From contig CALVTA010000011.1 in the NCBI GenBank assembly GCA_944359735.1, positions 1-20,192 on the forward strand: a stretch of 20,192 nt of DNA. The letters are read 5' to 3'. Positions 1 through 6,885 of the stretch are shown here, piece after piece; the stretch's first letter is position 1; the number at the start of each line of letters is the position of its first letter. A program made the position numbers and the translations under genes. This DNA is from an uncultured Bacilli bacterium. GTDB taxonomy: Bacteria > Bacillota_I > Bacilli_A > RF39 > UBA660. The notes under the pieces were generated by a model that was not told the origin of the DNA, did no database searches, and was given only the letters and a program-made list of their open reading frames with translations.

Positions 1-19
1 CTCGGATATACAACATTTA

Positions 20-62
20 AAAAATGAGGAAACCTATATAGAATAAGGGGTTCCTCATTTTT
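20..62. terminator. Hairpin terminator at the left edge
   Basis: The left arm AAAAATGAGGAAACC (about 20-34) pairs with GGTTCCTCATTTTT (49-62), with one bulged A. A T-run follows on the + strand, and A-rich sequence before the left arm gives a T-run on the minus strand, so it could stop transcription in either direction. No gene of this window lies to its left, so the transcript it ends is unknown. Confidence 0.7.
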
Positions 63-76
63 ACTGTCAAAGTCAA

Positions 77-106
77 GGTATAATAGGTAGTGCATACCTT
101 TGTCAA
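77..106 (-). promoter_or_regulatory. Candidate leftward promoter
   Basis: On the minus strand TTGACA (106-101) is followed after 17-18 bases by TTATAC/TATACC (about 83-77). Transcription would run out of the left edge. In many Bacilli rpmH is divergent from dnaA at this place, so this may be its promoter, but rpmH is not in the window. A TATAAT on the + strand overlaps (79-84), so direction is not certain. The rest of 107-240 is T-rich and shows nothing I can name. Confidence 0.3.
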
Positions 107-239
107 GGAATTATTTTAACGACTTCTACCTTTTTTTCTTTGTACTCATTTGTATCATTATTATTATAATTAAAGATAATTCGTTGAAATGAATCATCTT
201 TTTCTTTTTTATTCTATCATATTGAATTTTATATTTCTA

Positions 240-469
240 TAATTTTTGAAAATATCTTTATCCACTATTTCCACATGGTGTGGAAAAGAAATATTAACTT
301 GTGAATTTAAAATTTGTGGAAAATGTGGATAACTTTATTTTTTGTTGATATTTGTCGATTTAAACTGTGGAGAAATTTGTCGAAAAATTGTGGAAAACTA
401 AAAAATTAAAAATTTCTATTCCTTTTTCCACAAATTTAGAGTATTATAATGGTAATTTAGGAAATTCAG
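240..469. other. oriC: Origin of replication, DnaA-box cluster upstream of dnaA
   Basis: AT-rich DNA holding at least eight matches or near matches to the DnaA box TTATCCACA. One is perfect on the minus strand (TGTGGATAA, 324-332). Others are TTATCCACT (258-266), TTTCCACA (268-275), TGTGGAAAA (279-287, 315-323, 389-397), TGTGGAGAA (366-374) and TTTTCCACA (424-432). Together with the cluster between dnaA and dnaN this resembles the bipartite oriC of Bacillus subtilis (incAB plus incC). Box density and position directly before dnaA make the call strong; which boxes are essential cannot be told from sequence. Confidence 0.9.
422..450 (+). promoter_or_regulatory. Candidate dnaA promoter overlapped by a DnaA box
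   Basis: TATAAT at 445-450 is a perfect -10 hexamer, 35 bases before the dnaA start. The -35 position (422-427, CTTTTT) is weak and overlaps the DnaA box TTTTCCACA at 424-432. That arrangement would let DnaA repress its own gene, as known in other bacteria; here this is inference from position. Confidence 0.55.
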
Positions 470-484
470 GTGGGAGGTGATAGG

Positions 485-1858
485 GTGAATGTCGAAATTC
501 TATGGCAAAATGTTCTGAAAGAAATAAAAGATGAACTTTCATCCCTAGCTTTCGACACTTGGTTTAGTGATGTTAAACTTGTTTGTTTAGATAATGGAGT
601 AGCGACTATTGAAGTACCTATGTCTATTCATAAAAAACATTTATCTGATAATTACTTTGAACTTATTAGAGTAGCTTTAAATAAAGTAACAGGGACTAAC
701 TTTGATTTAGAGTTCTTACTTCCTAATGAGATAAATAATAAAAAAGTAGAAAAAGAGAAGGAAGAAGAAAAGGTAACAGAAGAGGGTGTTCCTAAATCTT
801 TTAAAAATCAATCTAATTTGAATCCAAAATATAGTTTTGAAAACTTTATAGTAGGCAATAGTAATAAATTTGCCCAAGCAGCGGCATTATCTGTTGCTGA
901 AAACCCTGGCAAAATGTATAATCCTTTATTTATCTATGGAAATAGTGGTTTAGGGAAGACCCATTTAATGCATGCGATAGGTAATTATATTGTGGATAAT
1001 TCTAATAGAAGAGTTCTTTATGTTACAAGTGATCAGTTTAGAGATGATTTTGTTGGTATTAATAAGAAAGACGAGAAGGGGACTAACTTCAGCTATATAG
1101 ACTTCTTTAAAAACAAATATAGAAATATTGATGTCTTGATAATTGATGATATTCAATTTTTAGGTGGAGCGACACAAACACAACAAGAGTTTTTCCACAC
1201 CTTTACTAATCTTTATAATGATTCTAAACAAATAATTATCTCATCGGATAGATCTCCTAATGACTTGAAACTATTAGAAGAGAGACTAAGAACAAGATTT
1301 TGTTGGGGACTTACTGTTAATATTTATCCACCTGACTTTGAACTTAGGAAAGAAATTCTTCGTAAAAAAATAATAGCAGGTAACTTTGAAGCAGAAATAC
1401 CTGAAGATGTCATCGAATATATTGCTTCTAATATGGGAAGTGATGTAAGACAACTTGAAGGCTCTATCACTAGACTTGTTGCTTATTCAACTATTATGGG
1501 AGGAGCTAGAATAGATATAAATCTTGCTATTGAAGCTTTGAAAGACTTTATTAGTAAAGGTCTTAGTGAAAAGAATGATATTACAAGAATTCAAAAAATT
1601 GTTGCAGAGTACTTTCAGATATCTGTTGAAGATATAAGAAGTAAGAAAAGGAGCAGTAACATTGCTTTTCCAAGACAGATAGCAATGTATTTGTGTAGAA
1701 AACTTACAAGTGAATCTTTTCCTAAAATAGGAACAGAATTTGGAGGAAAGGATCATTCAACAGTTATGCACTCTGTTGAGAAAATTGAGCTAGAAATTAA
1801 AAATAATAATGATTTAGCAGGGATTATAAAAAAGTTAGAAAAAGATTTAAAACCATGA
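485..1858 (+). CDS. dnaA: Chromosomal replication initiator protein DnaA
   Basis: ATP-dependent initiator that binds DnaA boxes and melts oriC. The 457-residue product has an N-terminal DnaB-loading domain (about 1-80), a Lys/Glu-rich linker (about 81-110), an AAA+ core with Walker A GNSGLGKT (152-159) and Walker B LIIDD (D221, D222), and a C-terminal DNA-binding domain carrying the DHSTVMH signature. The start chosen is GTG 485, preceded by GGGAGGTGA at 472-480. An in-frame GTG at 470 would place the ribosome binding site inside the gene, and the family pattern (LW..VL..I...L) begins right after 485. Between Walker A and B the protein is a little longer than in typical DnaA (NKKDEKGTNFSYIDFF), a small insertion before the conserved KYRN. 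DnaA boxes flank the gene on both sides. Confidence 0.97.
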   Translation: MNVEILWQNVLKEIKDELSSLAFDTWFSDVKLVCLDNGVATIEVPMSIHKKHLSDNYFELIRVALNKVTGTNFDLEFLLPNEINNKKVEKEKEEEKVTEEGVPKSFKNQSNLNPKYSFENFIVGNSNKFAQAAALSVAENPGKMYNPLFIYGNSGLGKTHLMHAIGNYIVDNSNRRVLYVTSDQFRDDFVGINKKDEKGTNFSYIDFFKNKYRNIDVLIIDDIQFLGGATQTQQEFFHTFTNLYNDSKQIIISSDRSPNDLKLLEERLRTRFCWGLTVNIYPPDFELRKEILRKKIIAGNFEAEIPEDVIEYIASNMGSDVRQLEGSITRLVAYSTIMGGARIDINLAIEALKDFISKGLSEKNDITRIQKIVAEYFQISVEDIRSKKRSSNIAFPRQIAMYLCRKLTSESFPKIGTEFGGKDHSTVMHSVEKIELEIKNNNDLAGIIKKLEKDLKP

Positions 1859-1998
1859 GATGTTGATAAGTTTTAGTTTTAAACTTTTTATCCACAAGTA
1901 TTGTTGATAAAAATTATGTTATAATATAAAGGAAAATTAAGTTTTCCACATTTTCCACTCTATAAATAAAAATATATATAAGAAAGAAGGAATAAATA
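1859..1998. other. oriC: oriC second half: DnaA boxes and AT-rich tract between dnaA and dnaN
   Basis: Holds a perfect TTATCCACA (1888-1896), two TGTTGATAA variants (1861-1869, 1902-1910) and a tandem pair TTTTCCACA/TTTTCCACT (1942-1959). The tandem pair is followed at once by an almost pure A/T tract (1960-1984), a plausible unwinding element. This matches the incC half of the B. subtilis origin, where DnaA opens the duplex. Location of the actual melting site is inferred. Confidence 0.8.
1917..1925 (+). promoter_or_regulatory. Extended -10 promoter for dnaN
   Basis: TG at 1917-1918, one base, then TATAAT at 1920-1925 form a textbook extended -10 element; no good -35 is visible. It lies among the DnaA boxes 74 bases before the dnaN start, so DnaA binding may affect it. 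Confidence 0.55.
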
Positions 1999-3126
1999 AT
2001 GAAATTTACAATAAAAAAAGAAGTGTTAATGGAAGCGATTAACAAAGTAAGCAAAGCTATATCAAGTAGGAATGTTATTCCTGTTTTAGCTGGTATTAAA
2101 TTTGAACTTACGAGAAAAAAGTTAGTTTTGACAGCTAGTGATAATGATATTACTATTCAAACTTTTATAAATTGTGATGATGAAGAAATTATTACAGTAA
2201 AAGAAGAGGGTAGTATTATTATTCAAGGAAAGTATATTTCAGATATTGTTAGAAAATTACCTGATAAATATATTAATATAGAAGTTGTTGATGAACTTAA
2301 AATATTAGTTTATACAGAAAATAGTGAATTTAATTTAAATGGTATTAGTGAAAGTGAATATCCTAATATTGATTTAGGTGAAAGTAAAAGTCATATTGAG
2401 CTTTCTGCTGATATTTTAAAAGAGATAGTTAACCAAACTGCTTTTGCTACTTCTATTGATGAAAATAAAGCAATTCTAAATGGTATTAATTTTAATGTTA
2501 TAGGAGATGTATTAGAATGTAATGCTACTGATTCTTATCGTTTAGCTAGAAAAGTTATAAAACTTGATAAAATAAGTAAAGAGAATCAAAATATAGTTAT
2601 TCCAAGTCGTAATTTAGTTGAATTTACAAGAATTATTGATGACAATAAGGATATTGTAGAAATTCATATTTTTAACAATAAAATTTTATTTAAGTATAAT
2701 AATCTGTTGTTTCAATCTAGATTGATTAATGGTACTTATCCTAATACATCTAATTTATTGCCTAAAGATTATTTGGTGAAACTTTATTTTAATATTAATG
2801 ATTTTTATAATGTTGTAGATAGAGTTAGTATTTTAACAAGTGATAAGGATAAGAATGTTGTTACTTTAGAGACTGAGGGTAATAATCTAATTATGAAATC
2901 ATCTTCTGCAGAAATTGGACGAGTAGAAGAAAAAATGATTATTAAGAAAGATCAAGATATAGATGTTAAAGTTTCCTTTAGTTCTAAATATATGATGGAT
3001 GCTTTAAAATCATTTAATACTGATACTGTAGAGATGTATTTTGTTGGAGAAATTAAACCTATTTTATTAAAAAGTGAAGAAGATGAGAGTTTAACTCAGT
3101 TAGTTTTACCAATAAGAACTTATTAA
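1999..3126 (+). CDS. dnaN: DNA polymerase III sliding clamp, beta subunit
   Basis: Forms the dimeric ring that tethers polymerase III to DNA and recruits repair and loading factors. The 375-residue length is normal for three tandem clamp domains of about 120 residues each. The N-terminus MKFTIKKEVLMEAINKVSKA, the ATDSYRLA segment near residue 180 and the C-terminal end TQLVLPIRTY are family hallmarks; the C-terminal part lines the peptide-binding pocket. The ATG at 1999 has an AGAAGG ribosome binding site at 1985-1990. It follows dnaA and the second oriC cluster and is followed by its own weak terminator. Confidence 0.96.
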   Translation: MKFTIKKEVLMEAINKVSKAISSRNVIPVLAGIKFELTRKKLVLTASDNDITIQTFINCDDEEIITVKEEGSIIIQGKYISDIVRKLPDKYINIEVVDELKILVYTENSEFNLNGISESEYPNIDLGESKSHIELSADILKEIVNQTAFATSIDENKAILNGINFNVIGDVLECNATDSYRLARKVIKLDKISKENQNIVIPSRNLVEFTRIIDDNKDIVEIHIFNNKILFKYNNLLFQSRLINGTYPNTSNLLPKDYLVKLYFNINDFYNVVDRVSILTSDKDKNVVTLETEGNNLIMKSSSAEIGRVEEKMIIKKDQDIDVKVSFSSKYMMDALKSFNTDTVEMYFVGEIKPILLKSEEDESLTQLVLPIRTY

Positions 3127-3133
3127 TTTCGGG

Positions 3134-3160
3134 AAAAAGTAAAAAAAATTACTTTTTTTT
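3134..3160 (+). terminator. Weak AT-only terminator after dnaN
   Basis: Stem AAAAAGTAA (3134-3142) with TTACTTTTT (3149-3157), six-base A loop, and T-run to 3160. It starts 8 bases after the dnaN stop. Only two G:C pairs, so efficiency is uncertain. The same DNA contains the first of two ComK-box-like motifs. Confidence 0.5.
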
Positions 3161-3187
3161 AATTTTTATGACAAAAAAAATGTTTTT
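3144..3187 (+). promoter_or_regulatory. Candidate ComK-binding site (two AT-boxes) before comK
   Basis: Two motifs fit the AAAA-N5-TTTT AT-box bound by ComK dimers in B. subtilis: 3144-3156 (AAAAATTACTTTT) and 3175-3187 (AAAAAATGTTTTT). Their gap of 18 bases (16-19 depending on how the runs are aligned) fits one of the discrete spacings, 8, 18 or 31, known for ComK sites. A TATTAT at 3195-3200 could be the -10; no -35 is visible, as expected for an activated promoter. In DNA this AT-rich such motifs can arise by chance. Confidence 0.4.
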
Positions 3188-3251
3188 TAGACAATATTAT
3201 ATAGTAGACTGATAGCAAAGCAGTAATTTGCTTTTGAAAGGGGAAAGGTTT

Positions 3252-3725
3252 ATGAATAATTATGAAATTAATGATGAAACTCTTGCTATTATGCCGAATG
3301 ATATATGGAATTCAATTGTAATTGAGGATGATTGTGATTATGAAGTTAGCAAAAAGCCTTTAGATATTGTTGATTATAGTTGCAAGTATTTTGGTAGTTC
3401 TTATTCAGGAAGGAAAATTGGTGCAAGTAATATTTTAAATAGTGGTTATAAATTACCTATTTTAGTGGAAGATACAAGAAATTTAGTTTTTTTTCCTACT
3501 ACTAGTCCTAAAGATAATGATTGTACTTGGATATCTTTAAAAAATATTAAATCTTATCATAAAATAGATAAAAATAAAACAGAAATTGAATTTAAAAATG
3601 GCAAGTTACTTGTGGTAGATATTTCATATAATTCTTTTAATAATCAAGTAATGAGAGCAAGTAGATTAGAATCTATTATAAGAAACAGAAAAGAAATTAT
3701 TGATAGAATAGAAAAAGCAAAATAA
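3252..3725 (+). CDS. comK: ComK-family competence transcription factor
   Basis: The 157-residue product matches the ComK family along most of its length. Recognisable blocks in order are YEINDETLAIMP, KPLDIVDYSCKYFGSSYSGR, GYKLPILV, FFPTTSP, CTWIS and ISYNSFNNQVMRA, the last nearly the same as B. subtilis ComK (SYNSFENQVYRTA). ComK binds paired AT-boxes and switches on DNA-uptake genes. The start is ATG 3252, behind AAAGGGGAAAGG (3237-3248); an upstream in-frame TTG at 3228 is less likely. The protein ends about 35 residues earlier than B. subtilis ComK (192 residues) and lacks the C-terminal FMLYPK motif known there as the signal for MecA/ClpCP degradation. It stands between dnaN and recF where Bacilli usually have yaaA. 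Whether it still drives competence is unknown. Confidence 0.88.
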   Translation: MNNYEINDETLAIMPNDIWNSIVIEDDCDYEVSKKPLDIVDYSCKYFGSSYSGRKIGASNILNSGYKLPILVEDTRNLVFFPTTSPKDNDCTWISLKNIKSYHKIDKNKTEIEFKNGKLLVVDISYNSFNNQVMRASRLESIIRNRKEIIDRIEKAK

Positions 3726-3737
3726 TTTCTTTTTTTC

Positions 3738-3766
3738 TGTTTATTTAGTGTTAAATATGATATAAT
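3738..3766 (+). promoter_or_regulatory. Candidate promoter for recF-gyrB-gyrA
   Basis: TATAAT at 3761-3766 with a weak -35 (TGTTTA, 3738-3743) 17 bases upstream. It lies 13 bases after the comK stop, and 68 bases before recF, the first gene of an apparently continuous recF-gyrB-gyrA unit ending at the terminator after gyrA. Confidence 0.5.
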
Positions 3767-3811
3767 ATTCTTGCGTGTATAGGAGTACTAAAATAGGGTG
3801 TAGGTGATTAT

Positions 3812-3844
3812 ATGGTCGTTTTTTTAGGCAAATATGATAATTAG
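3812..3844 (+). other. Possible 10-codon leader ORF overlapping the recF start
   Basis: ATG at 3812 begins a 10-residue reading frame (MVVFLGKYDN) behind a good ribosome binding site (TAGGTGAT, 3801-3808). Its TAG stop (3842-3844) lies 8 bases inside recF, whose own ribosome binding site (AGG, 3826-3828) is weak. It could couple recF translation to an upstream initiation event. It may equally be chance. Confidence 0.3.
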
Positions 3845-4949
3845 GTCATTAAAAGTTACGAATTTTCGTAATTATGATAGATTTAATATTACTTTAGGCA
3901 GTAAAATGAATATTTTTATTGGAAATAATGCTAGTGGTAAGACTAATATTTTAGAATCTATTGCAATATTGGGACTTACTAAATCTTTTAGAAATGAACT
4001 TGATACCGATGTTATTAAGTTTAATAGAAAAAAAGCTGTTATAGAAGGTAGAGTTATAAATAATAAGCAAATAAAAGATTTAAAGGTAGAATTCTTTGAA
4101 AAAGAAAAAAATATTTATGTTAATTCTAAAAAAATAAAAAAATATGCTGATTATATTTCTAATTTAAATATTATTGTTTTTATTCCTAATGATTTAGAAA
4201 TTATAAAAGGATCACCTAGTATTAGAAGAAATTTACTTAATATGACATTATCACAAATTTCTTATTCTTATTTAGTTACTTATAATGAATATAATAAAAT
4301 TTTAAAGACACGTAATGAATATCTTAAAATATTATTTACTAATGGTATATCTGATAAAGCTTATTTAGATGTTTTAACAGATAAGTTAGTAGAGAAAGCG
4401 ATTTTGATTTATCAAGAAAGATATAAGTATTTATCTTTAGTTAATAGTTATATTAGTGATATTTATAATAATATTACGGAGGATAATAGAGATATAAGAA
4501 TAGAATATAAACCTAATATAATTATCAGTAATTATGAAGTAGAAGATATAAAGAAATCTCTAATTGATACTTATAAGAAAAATTATAGAAGAGAATTATC
4601 CTCAGGTATGACGTTATTTGGGCCTCATAGAGACGATTTTTACTTCATTATGGATAATAATATTGATATGAAGATTTATGCATCACAGGGGCAGCAGAAA
4701 TGTGCTGTACTTGCTTATAAACTTTCTTCTATTCCAATATTTAAAGAAAATAATGGTAGTAATCCAGTAATTCTTTTAGATGACATTTTTAGTGAACTTG
4801 ATTTGAATAAAAGAAATAAGCTTTTAAAATATGTTAGTGAAGATATTCAGACTATTATAACAACTACCGATTTAAAGAATATTTCAAAAAAAACTTTAAG
4901 CGATGCAGTTATTTTTGAAGTCAATGATGGAAAAGTAGAGAGGAGTTAG
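3834..4949 (+). CDS. recF: DNA replication and repair protein RecF
   Basis: SMC-like ATPase that, with RecO and RecR, helps load RecA at single-strand gaps. The 371-residue product has Walker A GNNASGKT (30-37) just after the family opening MIIRSLKVTNFRNY, the signature segment ASQGQQKCAVLAYKLS, and Walker B ILLDDIFSELD (D316, D317). The segment LFGPHRDDF before the signature is also typical. Length is normal. The start ATG 3834 lies inside a short upstream frame and has only a weak AGG five bases before it. The stop is four bases before gyrB, so the two are probably translated from one message. RecR, its partner, is encoded at 12605. Confidence 0.95.
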   Translation: MIIRSLKVTNFRNYDRFNITLGSKMNIFIGNNASGKTNILESIAILGLTKSFRNELDTDVIKFNRKKAVIEGRVINNKQIKDLKVEFFEKEKNIYVNSKKIKKYADYISNLNIIVFIPNDLEIIKGSPSIRRNLLNMTLSQISYSYLVTYNEYNKILKTRNEYLKILFTNGISDKAYLDVLTDKLVEKAILIYQERYKYLSLVNSYISDIYNNITEDNRDIRIEYKPNIIISNYEVEDIKKSLIDTYKKNYRRELSSGMTLFGPHRDDFYFIMDNNIDMKIYASQGQQKCAVLAYKLSSIPIFKENNGSNPVILLDDIFSELDLNKRNKLLKYVSEDIQTIITTTDLKNISKKTLSDAVIFEVNDGKVERS

Positions 4950-4952
4950 AGT

Positions 4953-6875
4953 ATGGAAGAAAAAGTAAAAAATAATTATGATTCTTCAGCAATACAAGTA
5001 CTTGAAGGGTTAGAAGCTGTTAGAAAAAGACCTGGTATGTATATTGGTTCTACTAGTTCTAGGGGTCTTCATCATTTAGTATGGGAAATTGTTGATAATG
5101 CTATTGATGAGGCTTTAGCAGGCTATTGTACACATATTGAAGTTACTATTAATAAAGATAATAGTATAACAGTTAGAGATGATGGTAGGGGTATTCCTGT
5201 TGATATTCACCCTAAAACTGGTAAAAGTACAGTAGAAACTGTTTATACAGTGCTTCATGCCGGAGGTAAATTTGGTGGTGGAGGATATAAAGTATCAGGA
5301 GGATTACATGGTGTTGGCGCTAGTGTAGTTAATGCTTTATCTGATTGGCTAGAAGTTAAAGTTTATCGTAATGGTAAAGTATATTATCAAAGATATCAAA
5401 CAGGTGGTAAAGCAGTTGAACCTTTAAAAATTATAGAAGAATGTGATATTAATAGGACTGGTACTACTGTTACTTTTAAACCAGATGATCAAATATTTAC
5501 TGAAACAACAGTATATGATTATGATATTTTAAAGACTAGACTTCGTGAGTTAGCTTTCTTAAATAGAGGACTTCGTATTACTTTATATGATGATAGAGAA
5601 GATCCTAAGAAGGACAGTTTTCATTATGAAGGTGGTATTAGAGAATATGTAGAGATGCTTAATAAAAATAAGAGTCCAATACATCCTACAATTATTGATA
5701 TAACTGGAGTTATGCAAGATATATCACTTGAAGTTGCGTTACAATATAATGAATCATATAATGCAGCGATATATTCATTTGTTAATAATATTACAACACC
5801 AGAAGGTGGAACTCACGAAGATGGAGTAAGAAGAGCATTAACAAGAATTTTAAATAAGTATGCACAAAATAATAATTTATTGAAGGATAAGGATGATTCT
5901 TTAACAGGTGATGATGTAAAAGAGGGTATTACGATGATAATATCAATTAAACATCCTAATCCACAGTTTGAAGGTCAAACTAAGACAAAACTTGGTAATA
6001 GTGAGGTTAGAAGTGTTTCTGATAAGATTTTTTCAGAGCCTTTTGAAAGATTTTTATTAGAACATCCTGATGAAGCGAAGATTATTATAGAAAAGTGTAT
6101 AACTGCTTCTAGGGCACGTGTTGCAGCGAAGAAAGCTAGAGAGTTAACTCGTCGTAAGGGTGACCTAGATATGACTAATGTATGGGGTAAACTTAACGAT
6201 TGTAAGAGTAAAGATGCTTCAGAATGTGAAATATTCTTAGTTGAAGGTGATTCTGCAGGTGGGTCTGCTATTAAAGGAAGAAATAGTATGACACAAGCGA
6301 TTTTACCTTTACGTGGCAAGATTTTAAATGTAGAGAAAGCAAGACTTGATAGGGCTTTATCTAATGAAGAGATTAGAACTATTATTACGGCATTTGGGAC
6401 AGGAATAGGGGAAGAATTTGATATTTCTAAACTTCGTTATAATAAAATTATTATAATGACCGATGCTGATGTTGATGGTTCACATATTAGAGTTTTACTT
6501 TTAACATTATTTTATCGTTTCTTTAGACCTATTATTGAAGAAGGTCATGTTTATGCAGCACAACCTCCGTTATTTAGAATTACACATGGTAAAACGCGTA
6601 AGTATGTTTTGGATGAGGCAGAACGTGATGAATATTTGGCTACTCTTGCGCCTAATACAAAATATGAAATAACTCGTATGAAAGGTTTAGGAGAGATGGA
6701 TGCTGAAGAGTTAAATGAAACAACTATGGATATTACTAAACGGGTTTTAAGACAAATTACAATAGATGATGCAGTTGCAGCGGATGAAGTATTCTCACAA
6801 CTTATGGGTGAAGAAGTTGCTCCAAGACGTGAGTTTATTGAAGAAAATGCTACTTATGCAACTATTGATATTTAG
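4953..6875 (+). CDS. gyrB: DNA gyrase subunit B
   Basis: ATPase subunit of gyrase, which introduces negative supercoils ahead of the fork and at the origin. The 640-residue product has the GHKL ATPase domain at the N-terminus (EAVRKRPGMYIGST, VDNAIDEALAG, DDGRGIPVD, GLHGVG), the transducer domain, and the TOPRIM metal site with E431 in EGDSAGGSA and the D504/D506/D508 cluster in MTDADVDGSH. The C-terminal GEMDAEELNETTMD block is present. It belongs with gyrase rather than topoisomerase IV (ParE) because gyrA follows 10 bases later in the standard origin order. The ribosome binding site AGAGGAG lies about 9 bases before ATG 4953. Confidence 0.97.
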   Translation: MEEKVKNNYDSSAIQVLEGLEAVRKRPGMYIGSTSSRGLHHLVWEIVDNAIDEALAGYCTHIEVTINKDNSITVRDDGRGIPVDIHPKTGKSTVETVYTVLHAGGKFGGGGYKVSGGLHGVGASVVNALSDWLEVKVYRNGKVYYQRYQTGGKAVEPLKIIEECDINRTGTTVTFKPDDQIFTETTVYDYDILKTRLRELAFLNRGLRITLYDDREDPKKDSFHYEGGIREYVEMLNKNKSPIHPTIIDITGVMQDISLEVALQYNESYNAAIYSFVNNITTPEGGTHEDGVRRALTRILNKYAQNNNLLKDKDDSLTGDDVKEGITMIISIKHPNPQFEGQTKTKLGNSEVRSVSDKIFSEPFERFLLEHPDEAKIIIEKCITASRARVAAKKARELTRRKGDLDMTNVWGKLNDCKSKDASECEIFLVEGDSAGGSAIKGRNSMTQAILPLRGKILNVEKARLDRALSNEEIRTIITAFGTGIGEEFDISKLRYNKIIIMTDADVDGSHIRVLLLTLFYRFFRPIIEEGHVYAAQPPLFRITHGKTRKYVLDEAERDEYLATLAPNTKYEITRMKGLGEMDAEELNETTMDITKRVLRQITIDDAVAADEVFSQLMGEEVAPRREFIEENATYATIDI

Positions 6876-6885
6876 GAGGTAAGCT

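Noticed and set aside
3710..3738. Terminator after comK formed by AGAAAAAG and CTTTTTTTCT
   Set aside because: Pairing is almost only A:T with unequal arms and no distinct T-run after the stem; not enough to call.
6114..6121. CACGTG inside gyrB as a further parS (also one in mfd near 20173)
   Set aside because: Only the six-base core matches; the flanking bases do not fit the 16-bp site.
5975..6319. Minus-strand frame within gyrB, and other antisense frames within dnaA, gyrA, dnaX and rsmI
   Set aside because: They lie wholly inside well-supported + strand genes, have no recognisable family features, and are explained by codon bias of the sense gene.
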